Part shown: one piece after another, positions 51,578 through 58,744 of the stretch | Position numbering within the stretch: the first letter of the stretch is position 1 | Layout: each line of letters begins with the position of its first letter | DNA from: Bradyrhizobium aeschynomenes | GTDB lineage: Bacteria; Pseudomonadota; Alphaproteobacteria; Rhizobiales; Xanthobacteraceae | Length of the DNA stretch: 64,000 bases | Direction of reading: 5' to 3' | Assembly: GCF_013178945.1 (NCBI RefSeq) | Contig: NZ_JABFDM010000012.1 | Span: 62,001-126,000, forward strand | The notes under the pieces: generated by a model | The model's input: the letters and a program-made list of their open reading frames with translations, nothing else | Databases searched by the model: none | What the model was told of the DNA's origin: nothing | Program-made: the position numbers and the translations under genes

Positions 51578-52465
51578 CTACAGCGCCAGCACCTTCTTCA
51601 GCCAGGCGCGGAGCGCCACGATGGCAGGCTCGTCCCAGCGTTCCCTGAGCGCGACGAGCTGATAGGCGCCCATGTGAACCGTCGACGGCAACACCTCGAT
51701 CAGCGCGCCGCTGCGGATGTCCTCCGCGACCAGCACCTCGTTGGCGAGGGCGACGCCCTGCCCGATGCGCGCCGCCTCGATCGCCAGATGGGCATGCCAC
51801 AGACGCTGGCCGCGCAAGCTGATCGGCTGGTCCAGTCCCGCCAGTTCGAACCAGCGCTCCCACTGCGCGGTGGACTCCTCGTGGATCAGCGAGGCCTTGG
51901 CGAGCCCCGTGAGCGCCGCGATCGCCGGGAAGCGCGCCAGATAGGCCGGGCTTGCGACGGGAAACACGCGCGGCCGCACCAGCGCCTCGGCCATCACGCC
52001 GCCGTTCGGCTCGAACGCCTCGGCATAGACGATCTCGGCGTCGGCCTCGCCGCGCGGCAGGTCCGGGTGCGACAAGGTCGGCTGCAGGTTGATGTCCCAG
52101 TTGCGCGGCGGTCCGCTCAGCTCGGGCAGCCGCGCCAGCAGCCGCCGGTTGGCGAGGCCGGGAATGCACCAGATGTTCAGGGTCGGCCGCGCCACCGGCC
52201 GCACTTGCGTGGTGGCGCGAGCGATGATGTCGAACGCCTGGGTGACCTCGGCATGGAACTGGCGTCCGGCCTCGGTGAGCGCCAGGCCCCGGCCCTCGGC
52301 GCGCACCAGCGCCACGCCTAGGCTGCGCTGCAGGTTCTGCAGATGCCGGGACACGACGGTGTGGCTGACGGCGAGCTCGTCACCGGCGGCGCGCACGCTG
52401 CCCTTGCGGCCGACGGCCTCGAAGGCACGCAGCGCGATGAGAGAGGGCAGTCGGGGTCGCGTCAT
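51578..52465 (-). CDS. LysR-family regulator (GcvA-like)
   Basis: A 295-aa protein. The N-terminal winged helix is LIALRAFEAVGRKGSVRAAG, DELAVSHTVVSRHLQNLQRS and a linker helix. The C-terminal substrate-binding-type effector domain has FPVASPAYLARFPAIAALTG and QGVALANEVLVAEDIRSGAL. It resembles GcvA-subgroup LysR proteins. It lies on the same strand, 130 bp upstream of gabT, so it probably controls that operon; this is inferred from position. The ATG at 52463-52465 gives the usual N-terminus (MTRPRLPSLIALRAF). Confidence 0.9.
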   Translation of the reverse strand: MTRPRLPSLIALRAFEAVGRKGSVRAAGDELAVSHTVVSRHLQNLQRSLGVALVRAEGRGLALTEAGRQFHAEVTQAFDIIARATTQVRPVARPTLNIWCIPGLANRRLLARLPELSGPPRNWDINLQPTLSHPDLPRGEADAEIVYAEAFEPNGGVMAEALVRPRVFPVASPAYLARFPAIAALTGLAKASLIHEESTAQWERWFELAGLDQPISLRGQRLWHAHLAIEAARIGQGVALANEVLVAEDIRSGALIEVLPSTVHMGAYQLVALRERWDEPAIVALRAWLKKVLAL

Positions 52466-52851
52466 GATCGCACAATTGTCAGCCTGCGCGATCCACGCCC
52501 TCGCCCGCTCTTGCAGCGAACCGCCACGATCTCTCGTTGCCGCAGCTGATGTCGGAGCGCCGGCCACCTTGGCGACGTCCGTTGACCGAACGCAGCCGCC
52601 CCAATCGGAGGGCTGCGTGGCGATGAGGGCGCTCACGCGCGTCAGCTCCGCTCTTAGCCTCAGCAATGCGGCGGCGCCAGCCTCGATGATGCCACAGTCG
52701 GGGGTCCACGAGCCCAACCAGGCGACCGGGTTAACGTCGAGGAAGCCTCGGCAAACAATCGTTAGCCGTCGGACCGGGACCAGCGGATTTTGCCTAAATG
52801 TTTCCACAATCCGACTTTGAATCGGCGGTGCTTCGAGCAGGAGAACCCCAC
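52466..52851. other. Divergent intergenic region, nothing recognised
   Basis: About 385 bp between the LysR gene (minus) and a small secreted protein (plus). No repeat or clear motif was seen. Confidence 0.4.
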
Positions 52852-53097
52852 ATGCGGATCACCCCCGTGATCTTCGTCGGTTCGCTGGCTGCCATCGTCG
52901 CCACGGCAGCTCCCGCACTGGCGAAGAATTCCCAGACGGCCAGGGCGGACGAGCAGTCCGCCGCGACAACGCCATGCCGCGCCTACCAACAAGACCCTGA
53001 TGGAACCTGGAAGGAGCTGCCCTGCCAGGGACAGACGGCGGCCGTGCCGCGGCGCCAGCAGTCGGTGACCAACACGCCGAGCAACCCCGCGCGTTAG
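52852..53097 (+). CDS. Small secreted protein of unknown function
   Basis: An 81-aa protein with a signal peptide (MRITPVIFVGSLAAIVATAA, cleavage near ALA) and a polar mature part of about 58 residues containing CRAYQQDPDGTWKELPC, a Cys pair around a Trp, and a basic Gln/Pro tail. AGGAGA nine bases upstream supports the ATG at 52852. Similar small exported proteins occur widely in Bradyrhizobium; no function is known. Confidence 0.75.
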   Translation: MRITPVIFVGSLAAIVATAAPALAKNSQTARADEQSAATTPCRAYQQDPDGTWKELPCQGQTAAVPRRQQSVTNTPSNPAR

Positions 53098-53160
53098 CTG
53101 GACGCAAGATGGCAGGAGCGCGCGCGCCCCGCGCTCCGGCTTGCATCAAGATCGCAGCGC

Positions 53161-53751
53161 TCAATAAGGCGGCGCCTTGCGCGCCCGCTGTTCACGGCCG
53201 GCTTCGACCCACCACAACAGATCATCGGCAAAGCGCGGGAATGCGCGCGCCAGCGATTGACCCGCATCGCCCGTAGGCTTGCCGTCCGTCGAGAGCGCCT
53301 GTCCAATCGGGCCCACCGCGAGCGTGCTCGACACCACGACCATGCCCATCTCCGACAACGTGCCGTGCCAGGCGGTGGCGGCGCGCGCCCCGGACAGCCG
53401 GCCAGCGGAGTAGCTCGCGATCGCCGCCGGACGCCAGAACCATTCCTCGAGGAAGTGGTCGGTGAGATTCTTGAGCCCAGGCTGCATGCCCCAATTGTAT
53501 TCGCCGGTCACGAACACGAAGCCGTCGGCCGCGCGGATCTTGGTCGCGAGCTCGGTCATGGCCGCCGGCGCCTCGCCCGGCTTGTATTCCTTGTACATGC
53601 GGTCGAGCATCGGCAGGCCGATCGCCTTGGCGTCGATCAGCTCGACGTCCTGTCCCTTGTCGCGCAGCCCATCGACGAGGAATTGCGCGAGCCGGATGCC
53701 CATCCGGTCGGAGCGGTAGGAGCCGTAGAGGACTAGGATGCGGGTGCTCAT
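53161..53751 (-). CDS. NADPH-dependent FMN reductase family protein
   Basis: A 196-aa flavodoxin-fold protein. The phosphate-binding loop is LVLYGSYRSDRMGIRLAQFL, and the flavin-contact loop is FVFVTGEYNWGMQPGLKNLT, followed by FWRPAAIASYSAGRLSGARA. The family reduces flavins, quinones or azo/metal substrates with NADPH. No partner gene is next to it. The ATG at 53749-53751 (MSTRILVLYG) has GGAG about nine bases upstream. It converges with the small secreted gene, with an 8-bp GC-rich inverted repeat (53115-53137) in the gap. Confidence 0.9.
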   Translation of the reverse strand: MSTRILVLYGSYRSDRMGIRLAQFLVDGLRDKGQDVELIDAKAIGLPMLDRMYKEYKPGEAPAAMTELATKIRAADGFVFVTGEYNWGMQPGLKNLTDHFLEEWFWRPAAIASYSAGRLSGARAATAWHGTLSEMGMVVVSSTLAVGPIGQALSTDGKPTGDAGQSLARAFPRFADDLLWWVEAGREQRARKAPPY

Positions 53752-53898
53752 GGCGGTCAACTCCTGGCCGGACGATCCGTGCCAGTCTACCACGCCCACA
53801 TTGTCATCGAAGCATTGACATCATCGAAGATCGGCATGACGCCGCGGGTCGGTCCCCAGCCAACCGGCGGCGCGTCGTTGTCGAAGCTGGCGGGGACG

Positions 53899-54177
53899 CT
53901 AGCGCGTCACCGTGGCCGAGGCCGAGCGTTCGGACGGACGGCCGAACACGCTGCGGCAACCGTCGCTGAGGCTGGCGCGCTGCTTCATCATGCAGGCGAT
54001 GATGCGGTCGCGGTCGGGAATCTCGGACGAGCACAGCCGAAACACGTCGCCGGTGCACAGCCGCCGCTGGTCGTCCTCAGTAAAGGCGTGGCCCGCGCGC
54101 GGGCTGACGACCATGGCCAGCGCAAGCCCTGCCATTGCCACATTCAAGTTTCGCATCCTGAACAGATGAGTTCGCAT
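53899..54177 (-). CDS. Small secreted Cys-containing protein
   Basis: A 92-aa protein. A hydrophobic signal (LNVAMAGLALAMVVSPRAGH) is followed by RRLCTGDVFRLCSSEIPDRD and RIIACMMKQRASLSDGCRSV, giving four Cys likely in two disulfides. This Cys pattern is common in small exported proteins of bradyrhizobia; function is unknown. The ATG at 54175-54177 follows GGGGACACTG. An alternative ATG lies seven codons on, at 54156. Confidence 0.75.
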   Translation of the reverse strand: MRTHLFRMRNLNVAMAGLALAMVVSPRAGHAFTEDDQRRLCTGDVFRLCSSEIPDRDRIIACMMKQRASLSDGCRSVFGRPSERSASATVTR

Positions 54178-54493
54178 CAGTGTCCCCAATTCGCCCGCTG
54201 TTTGTCCGGTTCACCCGCTGCTCCCGCATTGCCGCGAAGCAGTTGCCGCCGCAGAATCGAATGATGACACGTCGCTGCGCGCCTTCAACAAGCGCGCGTC
54301 TCGCTGCACCACTATTTTGCCGGCTGTTGCATCTTCGACTCCACGCCGCCGCCGGAACCTGTGAGGCGCCGCCAAATTGTCATTAGGCGAACGCAATCCG
54401 GCCCAGCGGCGCTCACACTCTCGCGGCGTAGTGACGACGAACCGATGGTGCTTCGGGCCATCGTCCCCAGAGTCGATGGTTGGGAGTTGAGTC
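54178..54493. other. Divergent intergenic region, nothing recognised
   Basis: About 315 bp. There is a GGAAC at 54355-54359 but no GTT at the right distance, so it is not called a promoter. No gene or repeat was seen. Confidence 0.35.
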
Positions 54494-54961
54494 ATGGCGT
54501 ACACGATGATCGCCGAGCGGGAGTCGCAGAAGATCCGCAAGCAGCGTGAAAGCGCGCTGATCGTGATCGCCAACGCGCAGGTAATGGAGGCCGAAGGCTG
54601 GCAGGTCGTCATCACCGACGAGGACGGCAACACCCTGCCGCTCGCCGATTTCGAAGCCACCCTCACCCAGAAATTTTCGTCCTGGTACAAGGCCAAGTCG
54701 CGGCCGGTGGTCCCGACCACGATCCCGGGGCCGAACCTGTTCGGCGAGTCCGCTGCCGACCCGGCCGAGCCGGAAGCCGTCGTAGCGGCCGAGCTTGCCG
54801 CCGAGCAGGTCGAGACAGCGGCGGCCGCCGAGGTCGATGAGGCCGAGGTCCAGGAGATCGCCGAGGACGATTTCGAGACGGCCGAGACCGCCAATGCCGC
54901 CCCGGCCGAGAAGGTCGAGCGCGACGAGATCGTGATCGAGGCCGAGGCGATGGCCGACTAG
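54494..54961 (+). CDS. Hypothetical protein with acidic Ala/Glu-rich tail
   Basis: A 155-aa soluble protein. The N-terminal 70 residues look globular (MIAERESQKIRKQRESALIV, then VMEAEGWQVVITDEDGNTLP). The C-terminal half is very acidic and Ala-rich (EVDEAEVQEIAEDDFETAET), probably disordered. It is similar in style to small bradyrhizobial proteins; no family is assigned. GGGAG eight bases before the ATG supports the start. Confidence 0.72.
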   Translation: MAYTMIAERESQKIRKQRESALIVIANAQVMEAEGWQVVITDEDGNTLPLADFEATLTQKFSSWYKAKSRPVVPTTIPGPNLFGESAADPAEPEAVVAAELAAEQVETAAAAEVDEAEVQEIAEDDFETAETANAAPAEKVERDEIVIEAEAMAD

Positions 54962-55230
54962 CAATATGGCCGCGCCGCAGCGCCCCCGGCGATGTCGCGC
55001 TTCGAGACGAATCGAGCGGCAGGCCCACGGCCTGGCCGATGCCCGTCGGGCGACTCAGCGCGAATTCTCCCACCACCATCGCGCATCCTGGGGGGGAGCG
55101 ACCCTGAAGCCGGGATTCCCGCAAACACGATTTTCTCCATACGGATCAAGCTGATTTGGTCTGTCCAGTCCCGCCGTTGAAAATATTCTGCTTTTCCTAA
55201 ATCCAAATCGATGCTCTTGTCGCGTCACCT

Positions 55231-55579
55231 CCCGCTCTCAGGAGGGGCGGTTCGCGGTCGTCACGGACGTGGAGCGGGAGGAGCGGTGGACGCGATGGCA
55301 GCGCAGCGCATCTTGCGCCGACGAACGCTGGCGTCGCGTACGGTCAAGTCGCGTGGTCCTGGCATCCCGCCGCTGATGCCCCCGCGGTGGCGCGCCCAAA
55401 GCGCGTCATCGTGCACGGTGACCAGAACGCCCGGCGCACCGGGGAGCGCGCGAAGCAGCCGTGAAGACCATCGCGCGGGGAATGCCGTTGTCGGCTGAAC
55501 CTGTGGTGACTGCCGCCTGCTTTTTTCTGCAGGCGGGCCATGGGTTGCGGCCAGCAGCCCGGCATTCCCCGCGCCCTCT
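55231..55579. repeat. Long structured interspersed repeat, copy 2
   Basis: The partner of 20709-21043. The most conserved half (55460-55579) has AACCATCGCGCGGGGAATGC, CTGAACCTGTGGTGACTGCC, a GCCTGC-tttttt-c-TGCAGGC hairpin and GGCATTCCCCGCGCCCTCT. The first half is more diverged from copy 1. Confidence 0.85.
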
Positions 55580-55697
55580 GTTCATGACGGGGGCAAAACG
55601 AACGGATCACTCGGACGCCGCGCGTCGCGAGAACGCGGGAGCATGTGCAAATGATAGAATACTTGAGGTTTGCGAAATGTCTCGGCACCCCCCCGCT

Positions 55698-55841
55698 GTC
55701 ATTCCGGGGCGCGCGCAGCGCGAGCCCGGAATCCATACTCACGAACGGGCGTCATTGAGCGAGCTGGAGCCACCAGCACGCCTCACACGACCGCTCGTGG
55801 TTATGGATTCCGGGCTCGCGCTGCGCGCGCCCCGGAATGAC
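55698..55841. repeat. GTCATTCCGGGGCGCG-type inverted repeat, copy 2
   Basis: Same arms as 13771-13919 (GTCATTCCGGGGCGCGCG ... CGCCCCGGAATGAC) with a different 63-bp centre. Confidence 0.9.
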
Positions 55842-55876
55842 GATGCTGAAAGACCGTGGCCCTACCCACCGCCGCC

Positions 55877-56044
55877 GTCATGCCCGCGAAGGCGGGCATC
55901 CAGTACGCCGCGGCATCTCGGTCGATCACGACCGCCTCGGAGTACCGGATCGCCCGGTCCCGTCTTCGCCCGGCGGGCTTCGACGCGACCACGAATTCGA
56001 GGGCGCGCCGCAGCATCGGCGAAGGCGGCAAGCCGGGCGATGAC
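55877..56044. repeat. GTCATGCCCGCG / CCAGTACGCCG repeat, copy D (enlarged centre)
   Basis: Begins GTCATGCCCGCGAAGGCGGG and CATCCAGTACGCCG, and ends CCGGGCGATGAC, as in the copies at 18566 and 20091. Its centre is about 70 bp longer and the right half is degenerate. Confidence 0.75.
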
Positions 56045-56118
56045 AGAGAGTGTGACGCGGGAGCGGACAGTCAACGCAAGCAGAAACGATCAATGCACGG
56101 CCCCAGCGACTATCCCCC

Positions 56119-56376
56119 TCACAGCAGCTTGGCACTCACGAACAGCGTGCGCACCGCATTGGTCGCCTGCACCGTCATGATGGCGTTGTCGGCCGCGTCC
56201 TGCAGCGCGGCCATGGCCGTGTCGTGAAGCGACTTGAACTCCATCCATTCGACGGCGTTGAGGCTGGTGAGGAATTGATGCGCCTGTCCGACCGTCGAAA
56301 TCACGACCGGCTTGCCGTTCACCTTGATGTTGAAGGTGGTACGCAGACGCGTTTCCGAGTTTGCGGGATCGATCAT
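56119..56376 (-). CDS. Small hypothetical protein
   Basis: An 85-aa protein: MIDPANSETRLRTTFNIKVN, then KPVVISTVGQAHQFLTSLNA, EWMEFKSLHDTAMAALQDAA and TVQATNAVRTLFVSAKLL. A short beta segment is followed by helices. It looks like a conserved bradyrhizobial small protein; no function is known. AGAAGG precedes the ATG at 56374-56376. The gene follows the L,D-transpeptidase-like gene on the same strand (66-bp gap). Confidence 0.7.
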   Translation of the reverse strand: MIDPANSETRLRTTFNIKVNGKPVVISTVGQAHQFLTSLNAVEWMEFKSLHDTAMAALQDAADNAIMTVQATNAVRTLFVSAKLL

Positions 56377-56442
56377 GAGGACCTTCTGGAGGATGCGACT
56401 GCTGTCACCGCCGAGGTCGCGCACAGGTCCGGCAACAAAACG

Positions 56443-57483
56443 TCACTCGGTCTTCTGCGCGGTCCGCGTCGGGGTGCCAGCCTCGAGCCCGACGACGACG
56501 ACGAGTCGGTTGAACTCGCCGTCATCATACGCCTTCAGGAAGCGATCGTAATTCTTGATCGACACGCAGCCGTTCGAATCGCCCTCGGGTCCCAGCATAT
56601 AAGGGTGGGTCAGCAGGCCGCTCCGGCCGAGGGTCGATCCCTCCACCACGTTCATGCGCAGGGCGCGTACGCCGTGAAATGGCTTTTCTCGCGGCTTCAG
56701 GTCATAGGTGGCCGGCGGGGTCGCGCCAACCATGCGCTGATTGACGTGCTCGGGGTCGTCGCGCAGGTTGCCCATGCCGGAGTGAGCCTCGAGGCCGATG
56801 CCCGAGGGCAGATAGACCATCTTGGCCTTGATGTCGTAGACCGCCGTCCTTTCGTAGCCGAGCGCGCCGAGATCGACGCCGGAGCGCACGATGCCGCTAT
56901 CGGGCCCGAGCGAGGCGAACTTGGTCGGGCTCGGCAACATGTCCGACAGCTTCTGCAGAATCGAGCGGTCGTCGACGCGGCCGACTGCTTCGGAGGCGCT
57001 GGCCGACACGAGGCTGGTCGGCAGGTTGGCCACCGATGGGCGCGGCCGCGGCAGCGGCACGCCCGGCGCGGGCATTGCGACCGTGTTACCTTCCGTCAGG
57101 GTCGGCCGCCAGTCGCTGCCGTTGAGGTCACGCGCGCCGGCATCGCGCGATTCCATGCCTTTCACCAGCGCCGCCCGAGCGTCCAGCAGTTGGCGGTCGA
57201 TGCCGCGCATGGCGAAACGGTCGAGCGCCCGGATAGCGTCTTTTTCCGAATAGGCCGTCGCCGAGGCAGAGGCCGGCGCGAAGCGGGTCTCGAAGGTCAT
57301 GGCCGGCGCGGCGGTCGCAGGAAGGGCGGCCGTGGCGACCGGCGGCTGCTCGCTGGTCGCATCGATCCATGCCGCTGCGCCCGCCGCGACCGCCAGTGCT
57401 GCAAGCACGAGTGCGATCGCTTCGGAGCGCCCGAAGCGGCCTTGCGACAACAGAACGTCTACGCTTGCTTCACTGGAAGCCAT
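56443..57483 (-). CDS. DUF2778 / Tlde1-like L,D-transpeptidase domain protein
   Basis: A 346-aa protein. One membrane segment (SEAIALVLAALAVAAGAAAW, about residues 20-39) is followed by a disordered Ala/Pro-rich linker. The C-terminal Tlde1-type domain (about 225-340) has TAVYDIKAKMVYLPSGIGLE, AHSGMGNLRDDPEHVN, GVRALRMNVV and the Cys/Ser motif GDSNGCVSIKNYDRFLKAY (candidate nucleophile Cys). Related domains act as L,D-transpeptidase-type peptidoglycan-modifying enzymes and, in some bacteria, as type VI effectors; no type VI genes are in the window, so a housekeeping envelope role is equally possible. The start at 57481-57483 has GGGGA upstream. Confidence 0.85.
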   Translation of the reverse strand: MASSEASVDVLLSQGRFGRSEAIALVLAALAVAAGAAAWIDATSEQPPVATAALPATAAPAMTFETRFAPASASATAYSEKDAIRALDRFAMRGIDRQLLDARAALVKGMESRDAGARDLNGSDWRPTLTEGNTVAMPAPGVPLPRPRPSVANLPTSLVSASASEAVGRVDDRSILQKLSDMLPSPTKFASLGPDSGIVRSGVDLGALGYERTAVYDIKAKMVYLPSGIGLEAHSGMGNLRDDPEHVNQRMVGATPPATYDLKPREKPFHGVRALRMNVVEGSTLGRSGLLTHPYMLGPEGDSNGCVSIKNYDRFLKAYDDGEFNRLVVVVGLEAGTPTRTAQKTE

Positions 57484-57709
57484 CACGTCCCCGATATACC
57501 CCCCTTTTCGAACACCCGTGGAAGGTGCCCGACCCCAAGGGGTACGATTCGACCCGTCATGACATAGGATGGCAAGAGTGCGGCATAATCTAGACAAAGG
57601 CCAGCCCGGATTGCTCCGGCGCCGCCGCCAGAGTCAGGCGGCTACACGACCATGCCGGATCGGGCAGACTGATGGATTGTTTCGATAATTCATATAGTTG
57701 GAGGAAATG

Positions 57710-58144
57710 ATGGATGCCGATTGTCACGACCTCAACCGATTTGTCGACGCACAGAATTCGATATATTCGCGCGTGACCGCCGAACTTGCGGCGGGGCGGA
57801 AGCAAACCCACTGGATGTGGTTCATCTTTCCGCAGGTCGAGGGGCTGGGCCACTCCGCGATGGCGCAGCGCTATGCCATCCGCTCTCGCGCGGAGGCCGA
57901 GGCCTATCTCGATCATCCCGTGCTCGGACCGCGCCTGCGCGAATGCACCCGCCTCGTTCTGGCCGTGAGGAACAAATCGCTCCGCGAGATGCTCGGCTCG
58001 CCGGACGACATCAAGTTCAGATCATGCATGACGTTGTTTGATTCGGTCGCGCCGAACGCGGAGTTCGCTGCCGCCCTCGACCGTCATTGCAACGGCGCGC
58101 GAGATCCCGAGACAGTGGCCTTTCTGCAGCGCGGGATGCGATGA
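57710..58144 (+). CDS. DUF1810 family protein
   Basis: A 144-aa protein with the family's landmarks: LNRFVDAQNSIYSRVTAELA, KQTHWMWFIFPQVEGLGHSA, MAQRYAIRSRAEAEAYLDHP and MLGSPDDIKFRSCMTLFD. It is a helical, soluble DUF1810 protein. The family is related to NADAR-like domains in structure databases, but the activity of this subgroup is uncertain. GGAGG five bases upstream selects the second ATG at 57710. Confidence 0.93.
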   Translation: MDADCHDLNRFVDAQNSIYSRVTAELAAGRKQTHWMWFIFPQVEGLGHSAMAQRYAIRSRAEAEAYLDHPVLGPRLRECTRLVLAVRNKSLREMLGSPDDIKFRSCMTLFDSVAPNAEFAAALDRHCNGARDPETVAFLQRGMR

Positions 58145-58306
58145 GGGAGCGTCGTCCGACATGTCGCACCGGCGTCATCGGTAGCATGCTGATGAGTCCG
58201 GAGGCCTGTGCGGCCGGATTTCGGGTGATAGCCGAACAGGAAACTTGATCGCGCCAAGATTTGCGGCTCCCATCCGCCGCATTGTTCCCACTGAGGAGAC
58301 ACGCTC

Positions 58307-58552
58307 ATGAAGAAGTTTTTCCTGATTGCCGCGCTTGCGACCTTCGCCGCGGGCTCCGCCTTCGCCGAGGACAGCTGCGAGACCAAGGCGGTCGGTAAGG
58401 ACGGCAAGGCGCTGGCTGGCGCTGCCAAGACCTCGTTCATGAAGAAGTGCATGGCCGAGAGCTGTGAGACCAAGGCGGTCGGCTCCGACGGCAAGAAGCT
58501 CTCCGGTGCCGCCAAGACCAGCTTCATGAAGAAGTGCGAGGCCGGCGGCTGA
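58307..58552 (+). CDS. PsiF-repeat secreted protein
   Basis: An 81-aa exported protein. A signal peptide (FFLIAALATFAAGSAFAED) is followed by two tandem copies of a 26-residue unit, SCETKAVGKDGKALAGAAKT-SFMKKC and SCETKAVGSDGKKLSGAAKT-SFMKKC. These match the PsiF repeat (C...A....L.GaAr..Fm..C), with one Cys at each end of each unit. PsiF is a phosphate-starvation-induced periplasmic protein in E. coli; function is unknown. GAGGAG nine bases before the ATG supports the start. Confidence 0.9.
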   Translation: MKKFFLIAALATFAAGSAFAEDSCETKAVGKDGKALAGAAKTSFMKKCMAESCETKAVGSDGKKLSGAAKTSFMKKCEAGG

Positions 58553-58744
58553 CGCACGGCGAGCGACGACACGAGCGCCCCGCCACGACGCCGGCGGGGC
58601 CCGACAACCATCCCGCAAGTTCCATCAAAGGGGAGCGTACCGCCGGCAGCATTGACATGGTATGTTGTCAGTCGATCTCCACATCGAGCTGCTCATGCCC
58701 ATTGCCCCCCTGCTGATCGTCAAACGCGCCGAGGCCTTTGCAGC

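Larger units (their letters stand above)
54962..56118. other. Repeat-filled 1.16-kb intergenic region
   Basis: No convincing gene. Three repeats fill most of it: a long structured repeat (55231-55579), a GTCATTCCGGGGCG inverted repeat (55698-55841) and a divergent member of the GTCATGCCCGCG family (55877-56044). Open frames through these are translations of repeat sequence. Confidence 0.6.

Noticed and set aside
53115..53137. GC-rich 8-bp inverted repeat between a small secreted gene and the FMN reductase gene
   Set aside because: It lies where a terminator could be, but there is no T-run on either side, so it is not called.
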